From assembly GCA_934120735.1 (NCBI GenBank), contig CAKOVA010000020.1:1-33052 (forward strand): a stretch of 33,052 nucleotides of DNA, read 5' to 3'. How positions within the stretch are numbered: the first letter of the stretch is position 1; each line of letters starts with the position of its first letter. Position numbers and translations under genes: made by a program. Below, piece by piece: positions 1 to 7,949 of this stretch. The DNA comes from an uncultured Prevotella sp. GTDB taxonomy: Bacteria > Bacteroidota > Bacteroidia > Bacteroidales > Bacteroidaceae. The notes beneath the pieces are model-generated. The model was not told the DNA's origin and ran no database searches. It was given only the letters and a program-made list of their open reading frames with translations.

Positions 1-747
1 ATATTGAAAGACAAAGACTACTACTATATGTTGGACGGAAAGTCGGGTCGCAATGTCAGGGTATCGGTGTACAATCCCGCCACTAAAAAGCGTTTTGATG
101 TAACGGTCAAAGCCATTAGCAAGGGCTATCAAGATGAATTGCTGTACAAGCGATGGGTGGACAGAAATCGCCAATTGGTAGATAGTCTGTCGCATGGACG
201 GTTGGCATACGTACATGTGAAGGCCATGGATAGCGAGAGTTTCCGCACTGTATTCCATGAATTGCTGAGCGATAAGAACAGAAATCGCGAGGCTGTGATT
301 GTTGATGAGCGCCATAATGGTGGCGGCTGGCTGCACGATGACTTGTGTACGCTGCTCTCGGGCAAGCAATATCAGAGCTTTGTTCCACGTGGACAGTTCA
401 TTGGCAAAGACCCTTGGAACAAATGGACTAAGCCCTCATGTGTCATGGTGTGCGAAGATGACTACAGCAATGGTCACGGATTCCCGTTCGTGTACAAGGA
501 GTTAGGTATTGGAAAACTGATTGGTACGCCAGTTGCAGGCACCATGACAGCAGTTTGGTGGGAAACACTCATCGACAATACCATGGTCTTTGGCATCCCA
601 CAAGTAGGCTGCCGAGATATGCGAGGCAACTTTGGAGAGAACACACAACTCAATCCTGACATTGAAGTGTATAACACTCCAGAGGATTATATCAATGGCA
701 ACGACCAACAATTGAAACGAGCTGTCGAGGAAATGTTGAGAAAATAA
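1..747 (+). CDS. S41 family peptidase (tricorn-like), C-terminal part
   Basis: The reading frame is open from the first base and ends at TAA 745-747, so the N-terminus lies outside the window. The 248 visible residues read like the catalytic core of Bacteroidetes S41/tricorn-type peptidases: GRLAYVHVKAM, then VIVDERHNGGGW, then the CEDDYSNGHGFPF turn followed by KELGIGKLIGTPVAGTMTAV, and a C-terminal NPDIEVYNTPEDYINGNDQQL segment. The family cleaves peptides, usually in the periplasm or cytoplasm, with a Ser nucleophile. In this copy the position next to the oxyanion turn reads SNGHG instead of the SxSDG of archaeal tricorn, so I cannot assign the nucleophile with certainty. Two in-frame stops (745 and 757) separate this gene from a T9SS-like tail. 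The family is fairly sure; activity is unknown. Confidence 0.75.
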   Translation: MLKDKDYYYMLDGKSGRNVRVSVYNPATKKRFDVTVKAISKGYQDELLYKRWVDRNRQLVDSLSHGRLAYVHVKAMDSESFRTVFHELLSDKNRNREAVIVDERHNGGGWLHDDLCTLLSGKQYQSFVPRGQFIGKDPWNKWTKPSCVMVCEDDYSNGHGFPFVYKELGIGKLIGTPVAGTMTAVWWETLIDNTMVFGIPQVGCRDMRGNFGENTQLNPDIEVYNTPEDYINGNDQQLKRAVEEMLRK

Positions 748-759
748 GTCAGGATTTGA

Positions 760-921
760 CATGGTTTATCAACATACAGGACTGATACCTCTGGTACAAA
801 AGTGATGATACAAAAGCATCTCAACGCTCGCCTATCCCTCCATGCACTGCCAGCGGGCATGTACATCGTAAGGGGAATGTGCGACAAGAGCCCTGCTGTG
901 TTGAAGATTGTCAAGAGATAA
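760..921 (+). pseudogene. Remnant of a type IX secretion C-terminal sorting domain
   Basis: Codons after the in-frame TGA at 757-759 read HGLSTYRTDTSGTKVM, continue through SLHALPAGMYIVRG and end in VLKIVKR before TAA 919-921. The pattern (Y..d.sG.kv, L..LPaGmYIVR, K.vk at the end) is that of the T9SS type A sorting domain found at the C-terminus of secreted Bacteroidetes proteins. There is no start codon that would give a meaningful protein, no cargo domain and no signal peptide. It sits in the same frame as the S41 peptidase, behind two stops. It is probably the end of a deleted cargo gene. A translated fusion by readthrough is less likely. Confidence 0.6.
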
Positions 922-940
922 TTCCTCATAACACATTCAA

Positions 941-990
941 CAGACCCATCCCTATCACCGAACAATCGGTGCGGGATGGGTCTGTTTTCT
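941..990 (+). terminator. Rho-independent terminator
   Basis: CAGACCCATCCC (941-952) pairs with GGGATGGGTCTG (973-984), and an inner stem CACCGA/TCGGTG extends the hairpin. A T-rich tail TTTTCTTATT follows. It closes the unit that contains the S41 gene and the T9SS remnant. Confidence 0.85.
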
Positions 991-1081
991 TATTGTCATT
1001 GAAAGAACAACCGAACCAACTCAACCACGGTGCGTGGTGCGAACGGCACGAATAACACGAAAAGAGAAACGACAAAATAAA

Positions 1082-1744
1082 TTAAACATCCTTCAGAGGT
1101 GTGAGTTTAGCAACGAGTTCGTTTCGCATTTCCACCGTTATCTTCCTGCCCCGAAGGCTCCTTACCACCGGAAAGCTGTCAAAATAAGCATCTGAAGACA
1201 GGTACCATGCGTGCTGTTTCACTTCTGCCAGCCGTTGTAGTTCGTGTTCCATCACAGACGCGTACTTGGGGTTGACCACCGAAACGAAATGCCCCCGTCC
1301 CCGCACTTCGAGCAAGAGGATGAGACGAGGCGTGGCTGATGATTGCACGGAGGCAGACTTTGCCTCACTCATCCGAGAGCTGACGCTGATTTCCCAACCA
1401 TACTTTTCATTCAAGTTTTTCATCATCTGACGAAAAATCTTGCCATGCGGCGACGTGTCCGCGATGCCTTTGTAGACAATGTAATAATGTATCATCTCGT
1501 GCAACAGCACGTTCTGATACTGCCGTTCGGTCTGATTATAGTAGGTACTGATGTGAATGGCATACTGGTAAGACTTGCAACCTCTCCAGGTAAGCTTGTG
1601 CTTGCACGACATACTGCCGAGCCTAGTGCGCGACTGCGATAACGAAAGTCGGGGACGGGGCAACGCATTGTCAAAATACAAGCGGTTGAAAGTGTCAAAA
1701 GACGCATGCAACCAGGCTCCATCAATCACAACCGTATCTTTCAT
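1082..1744 (-). CDS. SprT-like zinc metalloprotease domain protein
   Basis: A 220-residue protein with the zinc-binding motif HEMIH at residues 82-86 and a third likely ligand, His100, in SPHGKIF. This is the SprT-like arrangement (HExxH followed by H about 14 residues later). The upstream part, SFDTFNRLYFDNALPRPRL, is the usual SprT N-terminal helix-strand. No Cys4 zinc ribbon follows; instead there is an about 90-residue C-terminal part of unknown function. Family members include the eukaryotic DNA-protein-crosslink protease SPRTN, but the substrates of bacterial members are mostly unknown. The gene starts 7 bp after the small secreted ORF at 1752-1955, so the two probably share a transcript. 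Confidence 0.85.
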   Translation of the reverse strand: MKDTVVIDGAWLHASFDTFNRLYFDNALPRPRLSLSQSRTRLGSMSCKHKLTWRGCKSYQYAIHISTYYNQTERQYQNVLLHEMIHYYIVYKGIADTSPHGKIFRQMMKNLNEKYGWEISVSSRMSEAKSASVQSSATPRLILLLEVRGRGHFVSVVNPKYASVMEHELQRLAEVKQHAWYLSSDAYFDSFPVVRSLRGRKITVEMRNELVAKLTPLKDV

Positions 1745-1751
1745 ATTGACA

Positions 1752-1955
1752 TCAATTTACTGCAACCGTGGGCGTCAAAGTTACCACCAAATATTCGGAT
1801 TGGGTGCCAATTCTGAACTTTCCTCCCCAAATACCAAGACCATTTATTGCGAAACGCCACTGCGCCCTGCCGTTCAGCGAGGCACCGTAGGCTTTCTCAC
1901 AATAAGCACTTCCCAGCAAGGGAACCACCAGAAAAAGAATGCCCCAGAGTTTCAT
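1752..1955 (-). CDS. Small putative exported protein
   Basis: A 67-residue ORF that starts MKLWGILFLVVPLLGSAYCE, which reads as a Sec signal peptide with a possible cleavage after GSAYC or a weak lipobox. The mature part, with QWRFAINGLGIWGGKFRIG and LVVTLTPTVAVN, is short and unlike any family I recognise. The ORF can be extended upstream to 2051, but the signal peptide begins only at the ATG at 1955, and a promoter-like box lies at 2041-2048. It ends 7 bp before the SprT-like gene. It could be a real small protein or the 3' remnant of a longer one. Confidence 0.4.
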   Translation of the reverse strand: MKLWGILFLVVPLLGSAYCEKAYGASLNGRAQWRFAINGLGIWGGKFRIGTQSEYLVVTLTPTVAVN

Positions 1956-2040
1956 GAATGAAAAATAATAGTGCGTAAGAAGAGGGTGATTTGCCACGGT
2001 GTGCTCCACCCTTATTCGTAAGTAGACGTGATTTGCACCA

Positions 2041-2048
2041 CAAAGGTA
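2041..2048 (-). promoter_or_regulatory. Bacteroidetes -7 box
   Basis: On the minus strand the bases read TACCTTTG, a full match to the TAnnTTTG -7 consensus, about 86 nt upstream of the small exported ORF. No good TTTG -33 element is visible 19-21 nt further upstream, so the call is moderate. Confidence 0.45.
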
Positions 2049-2055
2049 CACAAAA

Positions 2056-2545
2056 AACCATGAAGCGTGAACTATTTTTCATGCTTTTGTACACGCATGT
2101 CCAACCTATTCATTCAAACAATCCAAGTAGAATGCCGCCAAGGTCGTTGTATATTTTTACCAATTATCGCCCCAAAAACGGCACATAAAAACTTTCAATC
2201 TAGAAAAAAACGATAGGCAAACAGGATGCAAGACAGGAGTTAAGTTGGCAAAAAAATCCTTTTTTTGCCATAAAGTATTGACTTTGCTCGCTTAAAAGCA
2301 TCCCTTTGGCACGCAATGAACATGGGTTTGCTGCCCAATAGCATGCATATTGCACCCTTAACTCAATGCTTTTCACGAATAACAACGGATAAAGTTGACA
2401 CGCGGCGAGCTGCGATTAATGTAATACATTATGCATTAACGGCTTATAAAACTTTCTGATTTTGAGCGTATTTGCGACAAGACGTCCAGTTGTTGGCAAA
2501 TTCTTCAAGTATAAAGAGGATCATTGTCAAGAAAATTCACATAAA
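2056..2545. other. Gene-poor A/T-rich intergenic stretch
   Basis: I see no convincing gene here; the 61-codon minus-strand ORF at 2200-2385 has no family-like features. The stretch holds a perfect 11-bp A/T-rich hairpin (2246-2270) and an inverted repeat TTAATG/CATTAA at 2416-2439. Confidence 0.5.
2246..2270. repeat. Perfect inverted repeat, 11-bp arms
   Basis: TGGCAAAAAAA and TTTTTTTGCCA flank a three-base loop TCC. It resembles a bidirectional intrinsic terminator with a short G/C cap, but no gene ends nearby. Confidence 0.6.
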
Positions 2546-2548
2546 TCG

Positions 2549-2568
2549 GAGACTATCGATATAGTCTC
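2549..2568. promoter_or_regulatory. Operator-like inverted repeat upstream of helicase promoter
   Basis: GAGACTAT (2549-2556) and ATAGTCTC (2561-2568) are exact complements around CGAT. The repeat ends 7 bp before the -33 element at 2576-2579, a position suited to an activator or repressor. No T-run follows, so it is unlikely to be a terminator. Confidence 0.4.
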
Positions 2569-2575
2569 TCGGCGG

Positions 2576-2607
2576 TTTGTTACTCATCGATTTTTTGATT
2601 ACCTTTG
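2576..2607 (+). promoter_or_regulatory. Bacteroidetes promoter for the helicase gene
   Basis: TTTG at 2576-2579, a 20-nt spacer, then TACCTTTG at 2600-2607 match the -33/-7 consensus. Transcription should start near 2611-2617. This makes the upstream TTG start at 2577 implausible and supports ATG 2655. Confidence 0.8.
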
Positions 2608-2654
2608 TATCGTTCGTTGGGATGTCAATCAGCTTAATCCACGACAATTACGAT

Positions 2655-4820
2655 ATGGAACAGAATAAAGAACTGGAACTTGCGTGGGAATTTGTGGAGC
2701 ATACCGCCCAGTGCATCTTCCTTACGGGAAAGGCGGGAACAGGTAAAACCACATTCTTAAAGAAGGTCAAGGAGCGCAGCAGCAAGCGTATGGTGGTGGT
2801 TGCGCCCACAGGTGTGGCTGCCATCAATGCCGGAGGCGTCACCATCCACTCGTTCTTTCAGTTGCCGTTGTCGCCCTTCGTACCCAATGCCGTGGTGCAG
2901 AATCGATATGATTTCGGCAGAGAGAAGCGCAAAATCATCCGTACACTCGACATGCTCGTCATCGATGAAATCAGTATGGTGCGCAGTGATCTGCTTGATG
3001 CCATTGATTCGGTGCTCAGAAGATATCGTCATCGCGACCGACCCTTTGGCGGTGTGCAGCTTTTGATGATTGGTGACCTGCAACAGTTGACCCCCGTCGT
3101 CACGCCTGCCGATGAGGAGTTGCTCCGTCCATACTATGACACGCCTTATTTCTTTGGCAGCCACGCGCTGCGACAAACGCCTTATGTCACCCTACAGCTA
3201 CAAAAGGTTTACCGACAGCAGGATTCGGCTTTTTTGGACATCCTCAACCATTTGCGCGACAACAAGTTGACGCAGCGTGACCTCGACTTGCTCAACAGTC
3301 GTTACAACCCAACGTTCCGCCCCCAACAGGAGGATGGATACATTCGACTGACCACGCACAACAGCATGGCCGATAACTATAACAACCGTGAGCTGAACAG
3401 TCTTACCACCAAAACTTATCAATACAAAGCCACCGTCGAAGGCAACTTCCCAGAGTACTCTTACCCCACCAGCGAGTTGCTCACGTTAAAGGTTGGCGCT
3501 CAGGTGATGTTCATCAAGAACGACAGTTCGTTGGAACGACTGTATTATAACGGTCGCATCGGCCGCGTTGTGTATCTGGATGACGACCATGTCGAAGTGC
3601 TCTGCCCAGGCGATGAGCAGTCTATCCTGGTGGAAAGACAAACGTGGGAGAACACCACTTACCAAATCAATGAGCAGACCAAGGAGATAGAACCCAAGGT
3701 ACAAGGCACCTTCAGCCAATATCCTCTGCGCCTGGCATGGGCCATCACCATTCACAAAAGCCAGGGACTCACCTTCGACCATGCCATCATCGATGCCGCA
3801 TCGTCGTTCGCCTCGGGACAGGTGTACGTGGCTTTGAGCCGCTGTAGAAGTCTGAAAGGATTGGTCTTGGCGTCGCCCATCCCCGCACATGCGGTGATGA
3901 ACGATGAGCGTGTCATGTCGTACATCCGTCAACAGGAAGATGAAGCCCAACGAAGCATCGAGCAATTGCCCCAACTCAAGGATGAATACGAGCGTCATCA
4001 GCTCATCGAACTCTTCAATTTTTTAGACCTTTGGCGGGCCGAAGACATGTTGTGCCGCCTGTTCATCGAGTTCTTCCACGCCTATCCAAAGCTCACGTTG
4101 ATACACAAGTCTACCGTTAAGGCCTTGCAAGACAAGGTGAACGTCATTGCATACAAGTGGACTTCGCATATCGGTCGGTTGACAACAGCGCAACTGCGTG
4201 ACCCTCAATTCTTGGAAAGAGTGGTGGCAGGAGCCGACTATTTTCGCAAGACGTTGAAGCAGTATCTGGGTGATGTTCTTGAGCAGTCGCAGGATGTCGC
4301 GTCGAACAACAAATTGGCCATGCGCCGTTTGGACACTTATCTCACTGATTTGCGCGAGCTGTATCTATCCAAAACTTTCTTACTCGGGCACATCGTTGAG
4401 AACGGGTTTACCGTTCAAGGTTATCTTAAGGCCAAACAAGAAGCACTCTTGATGGCCATGGACGAGCTGACACCGCATGCCAAAAGCTGGTCGAAGGCGC
4501 AAAAGGCACCCAAAAAGAAGAAAGAGAAAACGAAAGACATCACCTTCAGACTCTACAAAAGTGGGCTGTCGCCCGCTCAAATAGCGGCTGAACGGCAGTT
4601 GACCATGGGTACCATATACACGCACCTGGGCCATTTTGTCCGGAAAGGCGACATTCAGTTGCTGCAATTGATAGACGAGAAACATCTTCAAAACATTCGA
4701 CAAGTCATTGAGAAAGTAGGTCTTGACAATGGCAAGACGGCCATCAAGGCTCTCTGTGCACCCGATGTGACGTACGAAGAGATTAACCTGGTGACTGCTT
4801 CACTCAAAAAGAAATCGTGA
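2655..4820 (+). CDS. Pif1-like SF1 DNA helicase with C-terminal HTH
   Basis: A 721-residue protein starting at MEQNKELELAWEF. It has a Walker A GKAGTGKTT (residues 25-33), a Walker B LVIDEISM (101-108), motif III GDLQQLTPV (140-148), and the late motifs TIHKSQGLTFD and YVALSRCRSLKGL. These are the signature of Pif1/RecD2-type superfamily 1 helicases. The C-terminal part (about 628-668, FRLYKSGLSPAQIAAERQLT) is a helix-turn-helix like the RecQ-associated HTH_40 domain, and a Lys-rich linker (KAPKKKKEKTK) precedes it. This architecture is common in Bacteroidetes. It probably unwinds DNA in replication or repair; the exact role is not known to me. It is transcribed alone from the promoter at 2576-2607. 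Confidence 0.88.
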   Translation: MEQNKELELAWEFVEHTAQCIFLTGKAGTGKTTFLKKVKERSSKRMVVVAPTGVAAINAGGVTIHSFFQLPLSPFVPNAVVQNRYDFGREKRKIIRTLDMLVIDEISMVRSDLLDAIDSVLRRYRHRDRPFGGVQLLMIGDLQQLTPVVTPADEELLRPYYDTPYFFGSHALRQTPYVTLQLQKVYRQQDSAFLDILNHLRDNKLTQRDLDLLNSRYNPTFRPQQEDGYIRLTTHNSMADNYNNRELNSLTTKTYQYKATVEGNFPEYSYPTSELLTLKVGAQVMFIKNDSSLERLYYNGRIGRVVYLDDDHVEVLCPGDEQSILVERQTWENTTYQINEQTKEIEPKVQGTFSQYPLRLAWAITIHKSQGLTFDHAIIDAASSFASGQVYVALSRCRSLKGLVLASPIPAHAVMNDERVMSYIRQQEDEAQRSIEQLPQLKDEYERHQLIELFNFLDLWRAEDMLCRLFIEFFHAYPKLTLIHKSTVKALQDKVNVIAYKWTSHIGRLTTAQLRDPQFLERVVAGADYFRKTLKQYLGDVLEQSQDVASNNKLAMRRLDTYLTDLRELYLSKTFLLGHIVENGFTVQGYLKAKQEALLMAMDELTPHAKSWSKAQKAPKKKKEKTKDITFRLYKSGLSPAQIAAERQLTMGTIYTHLGHFVRKGDIQLLQLIDEKHLQNIRQVIEKVGLDNGKTAIKALCAPDVTYEEINLVTASLKKKS

Positions 4821-4936
4821 AAACGGACTGTCATGCCAGCTTGATGGCGACAAGATATGAACCACGATAACAGTATGTTGGATACATTGCTCTATGGCTA
4901 CCTGGTTTGATTTTCGGGTAAGAATGCTTTAAACGT

Positions 4937-4968
4937 CTTGCCGTTTCCATGAATAATCTTTACTTTTG
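4937..4968 (+). promoter_or_regulatory. Bacteroidetes promoter for the exported EEP enzyme
   Basis: CTTG at 4937-4940, a 20-nt spacer and TACTTTTG at 4961-4968. The expected start is near 4975, giving a leader of roughly 30 nt before ATG 5004. Confidence 0.75.
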
Positions 4969-5003
4969 TACCAATTAGAAATCATCTTTAAAAAACATAA
5001 TCA

Positions 5004-5921
5004 ATGAAAAAGTACACACTCACACTCCTGTTTCTGGCAATAACGCTATGCGTTAGTTCACAAAATCTGTTTGTTGGAACCTACAACATTCGCAATGACA
5101 ATTCGGATGACCGTAAAGAAGGTAACGCATGGCCTAAGCGATGCCAGGTGATATGCGACATGATGAATTTCGAACAGCCCGATATTTTCGGCACGCAAGA
5201 GGTGCTAGTAGGGCAACTGCGTGATTTGAAACAAGGACTGGACGGCTACGATTGCATCGGCGTGGGGCGTGACGATGGCAAAGAAGCTGGTGAGTATTCG
5301 GCCATTTTCTACAAGAAAGACAAGCTCAAACGTCTGGACTACGGCAACTTCTGGTTGAATGAAACGCCAAACAAACCCGCTTTAGGCTGGGATGCGGCTT
5401 GCATCCGCATCTGCACCTGGGGAAAGTTCCAAGACGTAAAAACCAAGTTGAAGTTCTATTTCTTCAATCTTCACATGGATCATGTGGGTGTTGTGGCTCG
5501 CAGAGAGGCTGCCAAGTTGGTTGTAAGGAAAATCAAAGAGATTGCAGGTTGCAATGCACCTGTCATTCTCACCGGCGATTTTAATGTTGATCAGCATGAT
5601 GAGATTTATCAAATCTTCACCCAGTCGGGACTCCTGAAAGATTCATACACCGCTGCTAAAATGCGTTTTGCCGAGAATGGAACGTTCCAAGGCTTCAAGT
5701 CTTCCTTGATGACAGACAGTCGCATCGACCACGTCTTTGTTTCCAACAAGTTTCAAGTAAAGCAATATGGCATCCTAACCAATGGTTATTGGACCGAGGG
5801 AACCAGTCGTGAGGTAAGCAAGGAAGGTGCTGCGCCAGAGGAGTTGAACTTCCGTCAGTATATACATCGCTTGCCTTCTGACCACTATCCAGTGATGGTC
5901 AAGTTGAACTATCAGAAGTAG
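5004..5921 (+). CDS. Exported endonuclease/exonuclease/phosphatase family protein
   Basis: A 305-residue protein with a signal peptide (MKKYTLTLLFLAITLCVSSQ). The EEP fold motifs appear in order: GTYNIRNDN near residues 25-33, the metal-binding Glu66 in FGTQE, FFNLHMDHVG, the TGDFNVD motif, DSRIDHVFV and the final PSDHYPVMV with the catalytic Asp-His pair. The family includes sphingomyelinases, inositol phosphatases and secreted DNases; Bacteroidetes secrete many single-domain members. The substrate cannot be read from the sequence, but the close fit to the compact GTYNIR/SDHYPV subtype suggests a phosphodiesterase or phosphatase acting in the periplasm. Monocistronic by context. Confidence 0.88.
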   Translation: MKKYTLTLLFLAITLCVSSQNLFVGTYNIRNDNSDDRKEGNAWPKRCQVICDMMNFEQPDIFGTQEVLVGQLRDLKQGLDGYDCIGVGRDDGKEAGEYSAIFYKKDKLKRLDYGNFWLNETPNKPALGWDAACIRICTWGKFQDVKTKLKFYFFNLHMDHVGVVARREAAKLVVRKIKEIAGCNAPVILTGDFNVDQHDEIYQIFTQSGLLKDSYTAAKMRFAENGTFQGFKSSLMTDSRIDHVFVSNKFQVKQYGILTNGYWTEGTSREVSKEGAAPEELNFRQYIHRLPSDHYPVMVKLNYQK

Positions 5922-6094
5922 AAGCCGTCTGTTGGGGTATCTGTTGCTGTTCTGAACACGATGATACTCCACCTTGATGGTCATTTGCAGCACTGCGTGA
6001 AAGTTCTGATGGTGATGTATCAAGTCTAAATTTCGACCCATTGAACTAGACAAACACCCTGCACAATCAACTCACATGAACCCCCATTAGCCAA

Positions 6095-6135
6095 AATGGC
6101 TGTTCGCAATAGATACGAACAGCCATTATTTTCTT
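6095..6135. terminator. Bidirectional intrinsic terminator
   Basis: AATGGCTGTTCG (6095-6106) pairs with CGAACAGCCATT (6116-6127). T-rich tails exist on both strands (ATTTTCTT to the right; AAAA to the left, giving TTTT on the minus strand). It lies between the convergent EEP gene and the acyl-CoA dehydrogenase gene. Confidence 0.85.
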
Positions 6136-6152
6136 GCCATCAAGAAGAGGTT

Positions 6153-7877
6153 TTACTCTGCTTCTTGCTCCATGGCGCGATAGTTAATCAAGTCTTCGGC
6201 GCGGAAGTTCTTGATGAACGTGTAGTGTCCTGTATTCTCTTCTTCCGTGTGACGCATGTAGACGTGTGCGCTCTTAGCGAACAATTCGGGTGAACGTGAT
6301 GCATCATCAATGAGCAATACTGACATTAAAAGATTGGCTGTCATGTTATATAGGCGGCGAGCCAAGAAGTCTTGCAGCTCCTGATTGTCAGCCTCTTTCA
6401 CCATGTTGACAGCTTCTTCGTACTGCTGGGCCAGCACTTTCAAGCGGTTGTGTAAAGGCTTCCATGTGCCTTCAACCTCTTTGTCGAGCATTTCTTTCAT
6501 GATGTTGAGGTAGGTACCATTCATGATGTAGCGTATGGCGGCTACCACCTGCAGCTGTGTTGTGCCTTCATAGATGGAGAAGATGCGTGCGTCGCGGAAC
6601 AAACGCTGGCACTTATAGGCCATGATGAAGCCCGAACCGCCATGTATACTGATGGCATCATAGGCGTTTTGGTTGGCATATTCGGAGTTCATGCCTTTGG
6701 CCAATGGCGTGAAAGCGTCAGCCAATCGGTTGTATTTCTTCATCTCCGCACGTTCTTCGGCACTCAGTTTGCGGTCGCGTTGGATGTCCTCCAATGCCTT
6801 ATAGAGGTCAACATAACGAGCCGTTTGATACAACAAGGAACGGCCTGCGTCAAGTTTGGCCTTCATGCGTGACAGCATGTCGTACACGGCAGGGAACTCA
6901 ATGATAGCTTGTCCAAACTGTTGACGCTCTTTGGCATATGCCAAAGCTTCGTTGTATGCCTCTTGTTCAACACCAACCGACTGTGCCGCAATGCCCAAAC
7001 GAGCGCCATTCATCAGTGCCATGACGTACTTGATCAGTCCCATGCGCGTGCTTCCGCACAGTTCGGCTTTGGCATTCTTGTACACCAGCTCACAGGTTGG
7101 CGAGCCATGGATACCCAATTTGTTCTCAATGTGGCGCACATCCACCCCCCCATTGCGTTTGTCGTAGATGAACATGGACAGTCCTCGGCCGTCTTTCGTA
7201 CCCTCTTCCGACCGTGCCAGCACCAAATGGATGTCCGAGTCGCCGTTGGTGATGAAGCGTTTCACACCATTCAGTCGCCAACAGTCTTCCTTTTCATCGT
7301 AAGAAGCCTTGAGCATCACGCGCTGAAGGTCAGAGCCAGCGTCGGGTTCTGTCAGATCCATCGACATGGTGGCACCCTCACAAACGCGTGGGATATACTT
7401 TTCTCGTTGTTCGTCCGATCCGAATTCATACAGCGTGTCAATGCACGACTGTAGTGACCAGATGTTCTGAAACCCTGCATCTGCTGCGGCTATCATCTCC
7501 GACATCATCGAGAAGGTGACATTGGGCAAGTTCAGTCCGCCATAACGCCGTGGCATCGATACGCCCCACAGGCCTGCCTGCTGGCTTGCTTTGATGTTGT
7601 CAAGCGTTTTGCTGGCATACTTCATGCGCCCATTCTCAAGATGCGGGCCTTCTTTGTCCACGTCTTCCGAGTTGGGTTCGATGATGTTTGCCGCCACGTC
7701 GCCTGTGATTTCGAGAATGCGTTTGTAGTTCTCGATGGCATCATCGTAATTTACCGGAGCATCATCATGGTGCTCTTTGTCTTGGTAGTTGCGCTCCTTG
7801 AGCTCAACAATTCGCTTCATCAACGGATGATCTAAGTGAAATTCAATCTCCGGATGGTCAGTATAGTAATTGGACAT
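6153..7877 (-). CDS. Acyl-CoA dehydrogenase (long, DmdC/FadE-like form)
   Basis: A 574-residue flavoprotein that oxidises acyl-CoA to enoyl-CoA and passes electrons to ETF. It shows the FAD/substrate motifs MSMDLTEPDAGSD and NGVKRFITNGD and the active-site segment RIFSIYEGTTQLQ with the likely catalytic Glu near 437. It is about 190 residues longer than classical medium-chain enzymes. The extra N-terminal region and the C-terminal helical part (after about 450) resemble the longer DmdC/FadE-like group. It is the last gene of an operon behind etfB and etfA, so its electron acceptor is almost certainly that ETF. The chain length of its substrate cannot be read from sequence. It is 72 bp downstream of etfA, with a palindromic repeat in between. 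Confidence 0.92.
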   Translation of the reverse strand: MSNYYTDHPEIEFHLDHPLMKRIVELKERNYQDKEHHDDAPVNYDDAIENYKRILEITGDVAANIIEPNSEDVDKEGPHLENGRMKYASKTLDNIKASQQAGLWGVSMPRRYGGLNLPNVTFSMMSEMIAAADAGFQNIWSLQSCIDTLYEFGSDEQREKYIPRVCEGATMSMDLTEPDAGSDLQRVMLKASYDEKEDCWRLNGVKRFITNGDSDIHLVLARSEEGTKDGRGLSMFIYDKRNGGVDVRHIENKLGIHGSPTCELVYKNAKAELCGSTRMGLIKYVMALMNGARLGIAAQSVGVEQEAYNEALAYAKERQQFGQAIIEFPAVYDMLSRMKAKLDAGRSLLYQTARYVDLYKALEDIQRDRKLSAEERAEMKKYNRLADAFTPLAKGMNSEYANQNAYDAISIHGGSGFIMAYKCQRLFRDARIFSIYEGTTQLQVVAAIRYIMNGTYLNIMKEMLDKEVEGTWKPLHNRLKVLAQQYEEAVNMVKEADNQELQDFLARRLYNMTANLLMSVLLIDDASRSPELFAKSAHVYMRHTEEENTGHYTFIKNFRAEDLINYRAMEQEAE

Positions 7878-7891
7878 AGTTTGATAATCAG

Positions 7892-7938
7892 CCTCTCCCC
7901 CTTACCCCTCCTCAAAAAGTGAGGGGCTGTGGGAGAGG
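7892..7938. repeat. G/C-rich palindromic intergenic element
   Basis: CCTCTCCC (7892-7899) pairs with GGGAGAGG (7931-7938), and inner CCCCTC (7905-7910) pairs with GAGGGG (7921-7926). In reverse complement it matches the elements at 9141-9396. It fills the etfA to acyl-CoA dehydrogenase gap. Confidence 0.8.
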
Positions 7939-7949
7939 CCGCTCTTGAT

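Noticed and set aside
2577..2654. Upstream TTG start for the helicase gene
   Set aside because: It overlaps the -33 element; transcription is predicted to start near 2614.
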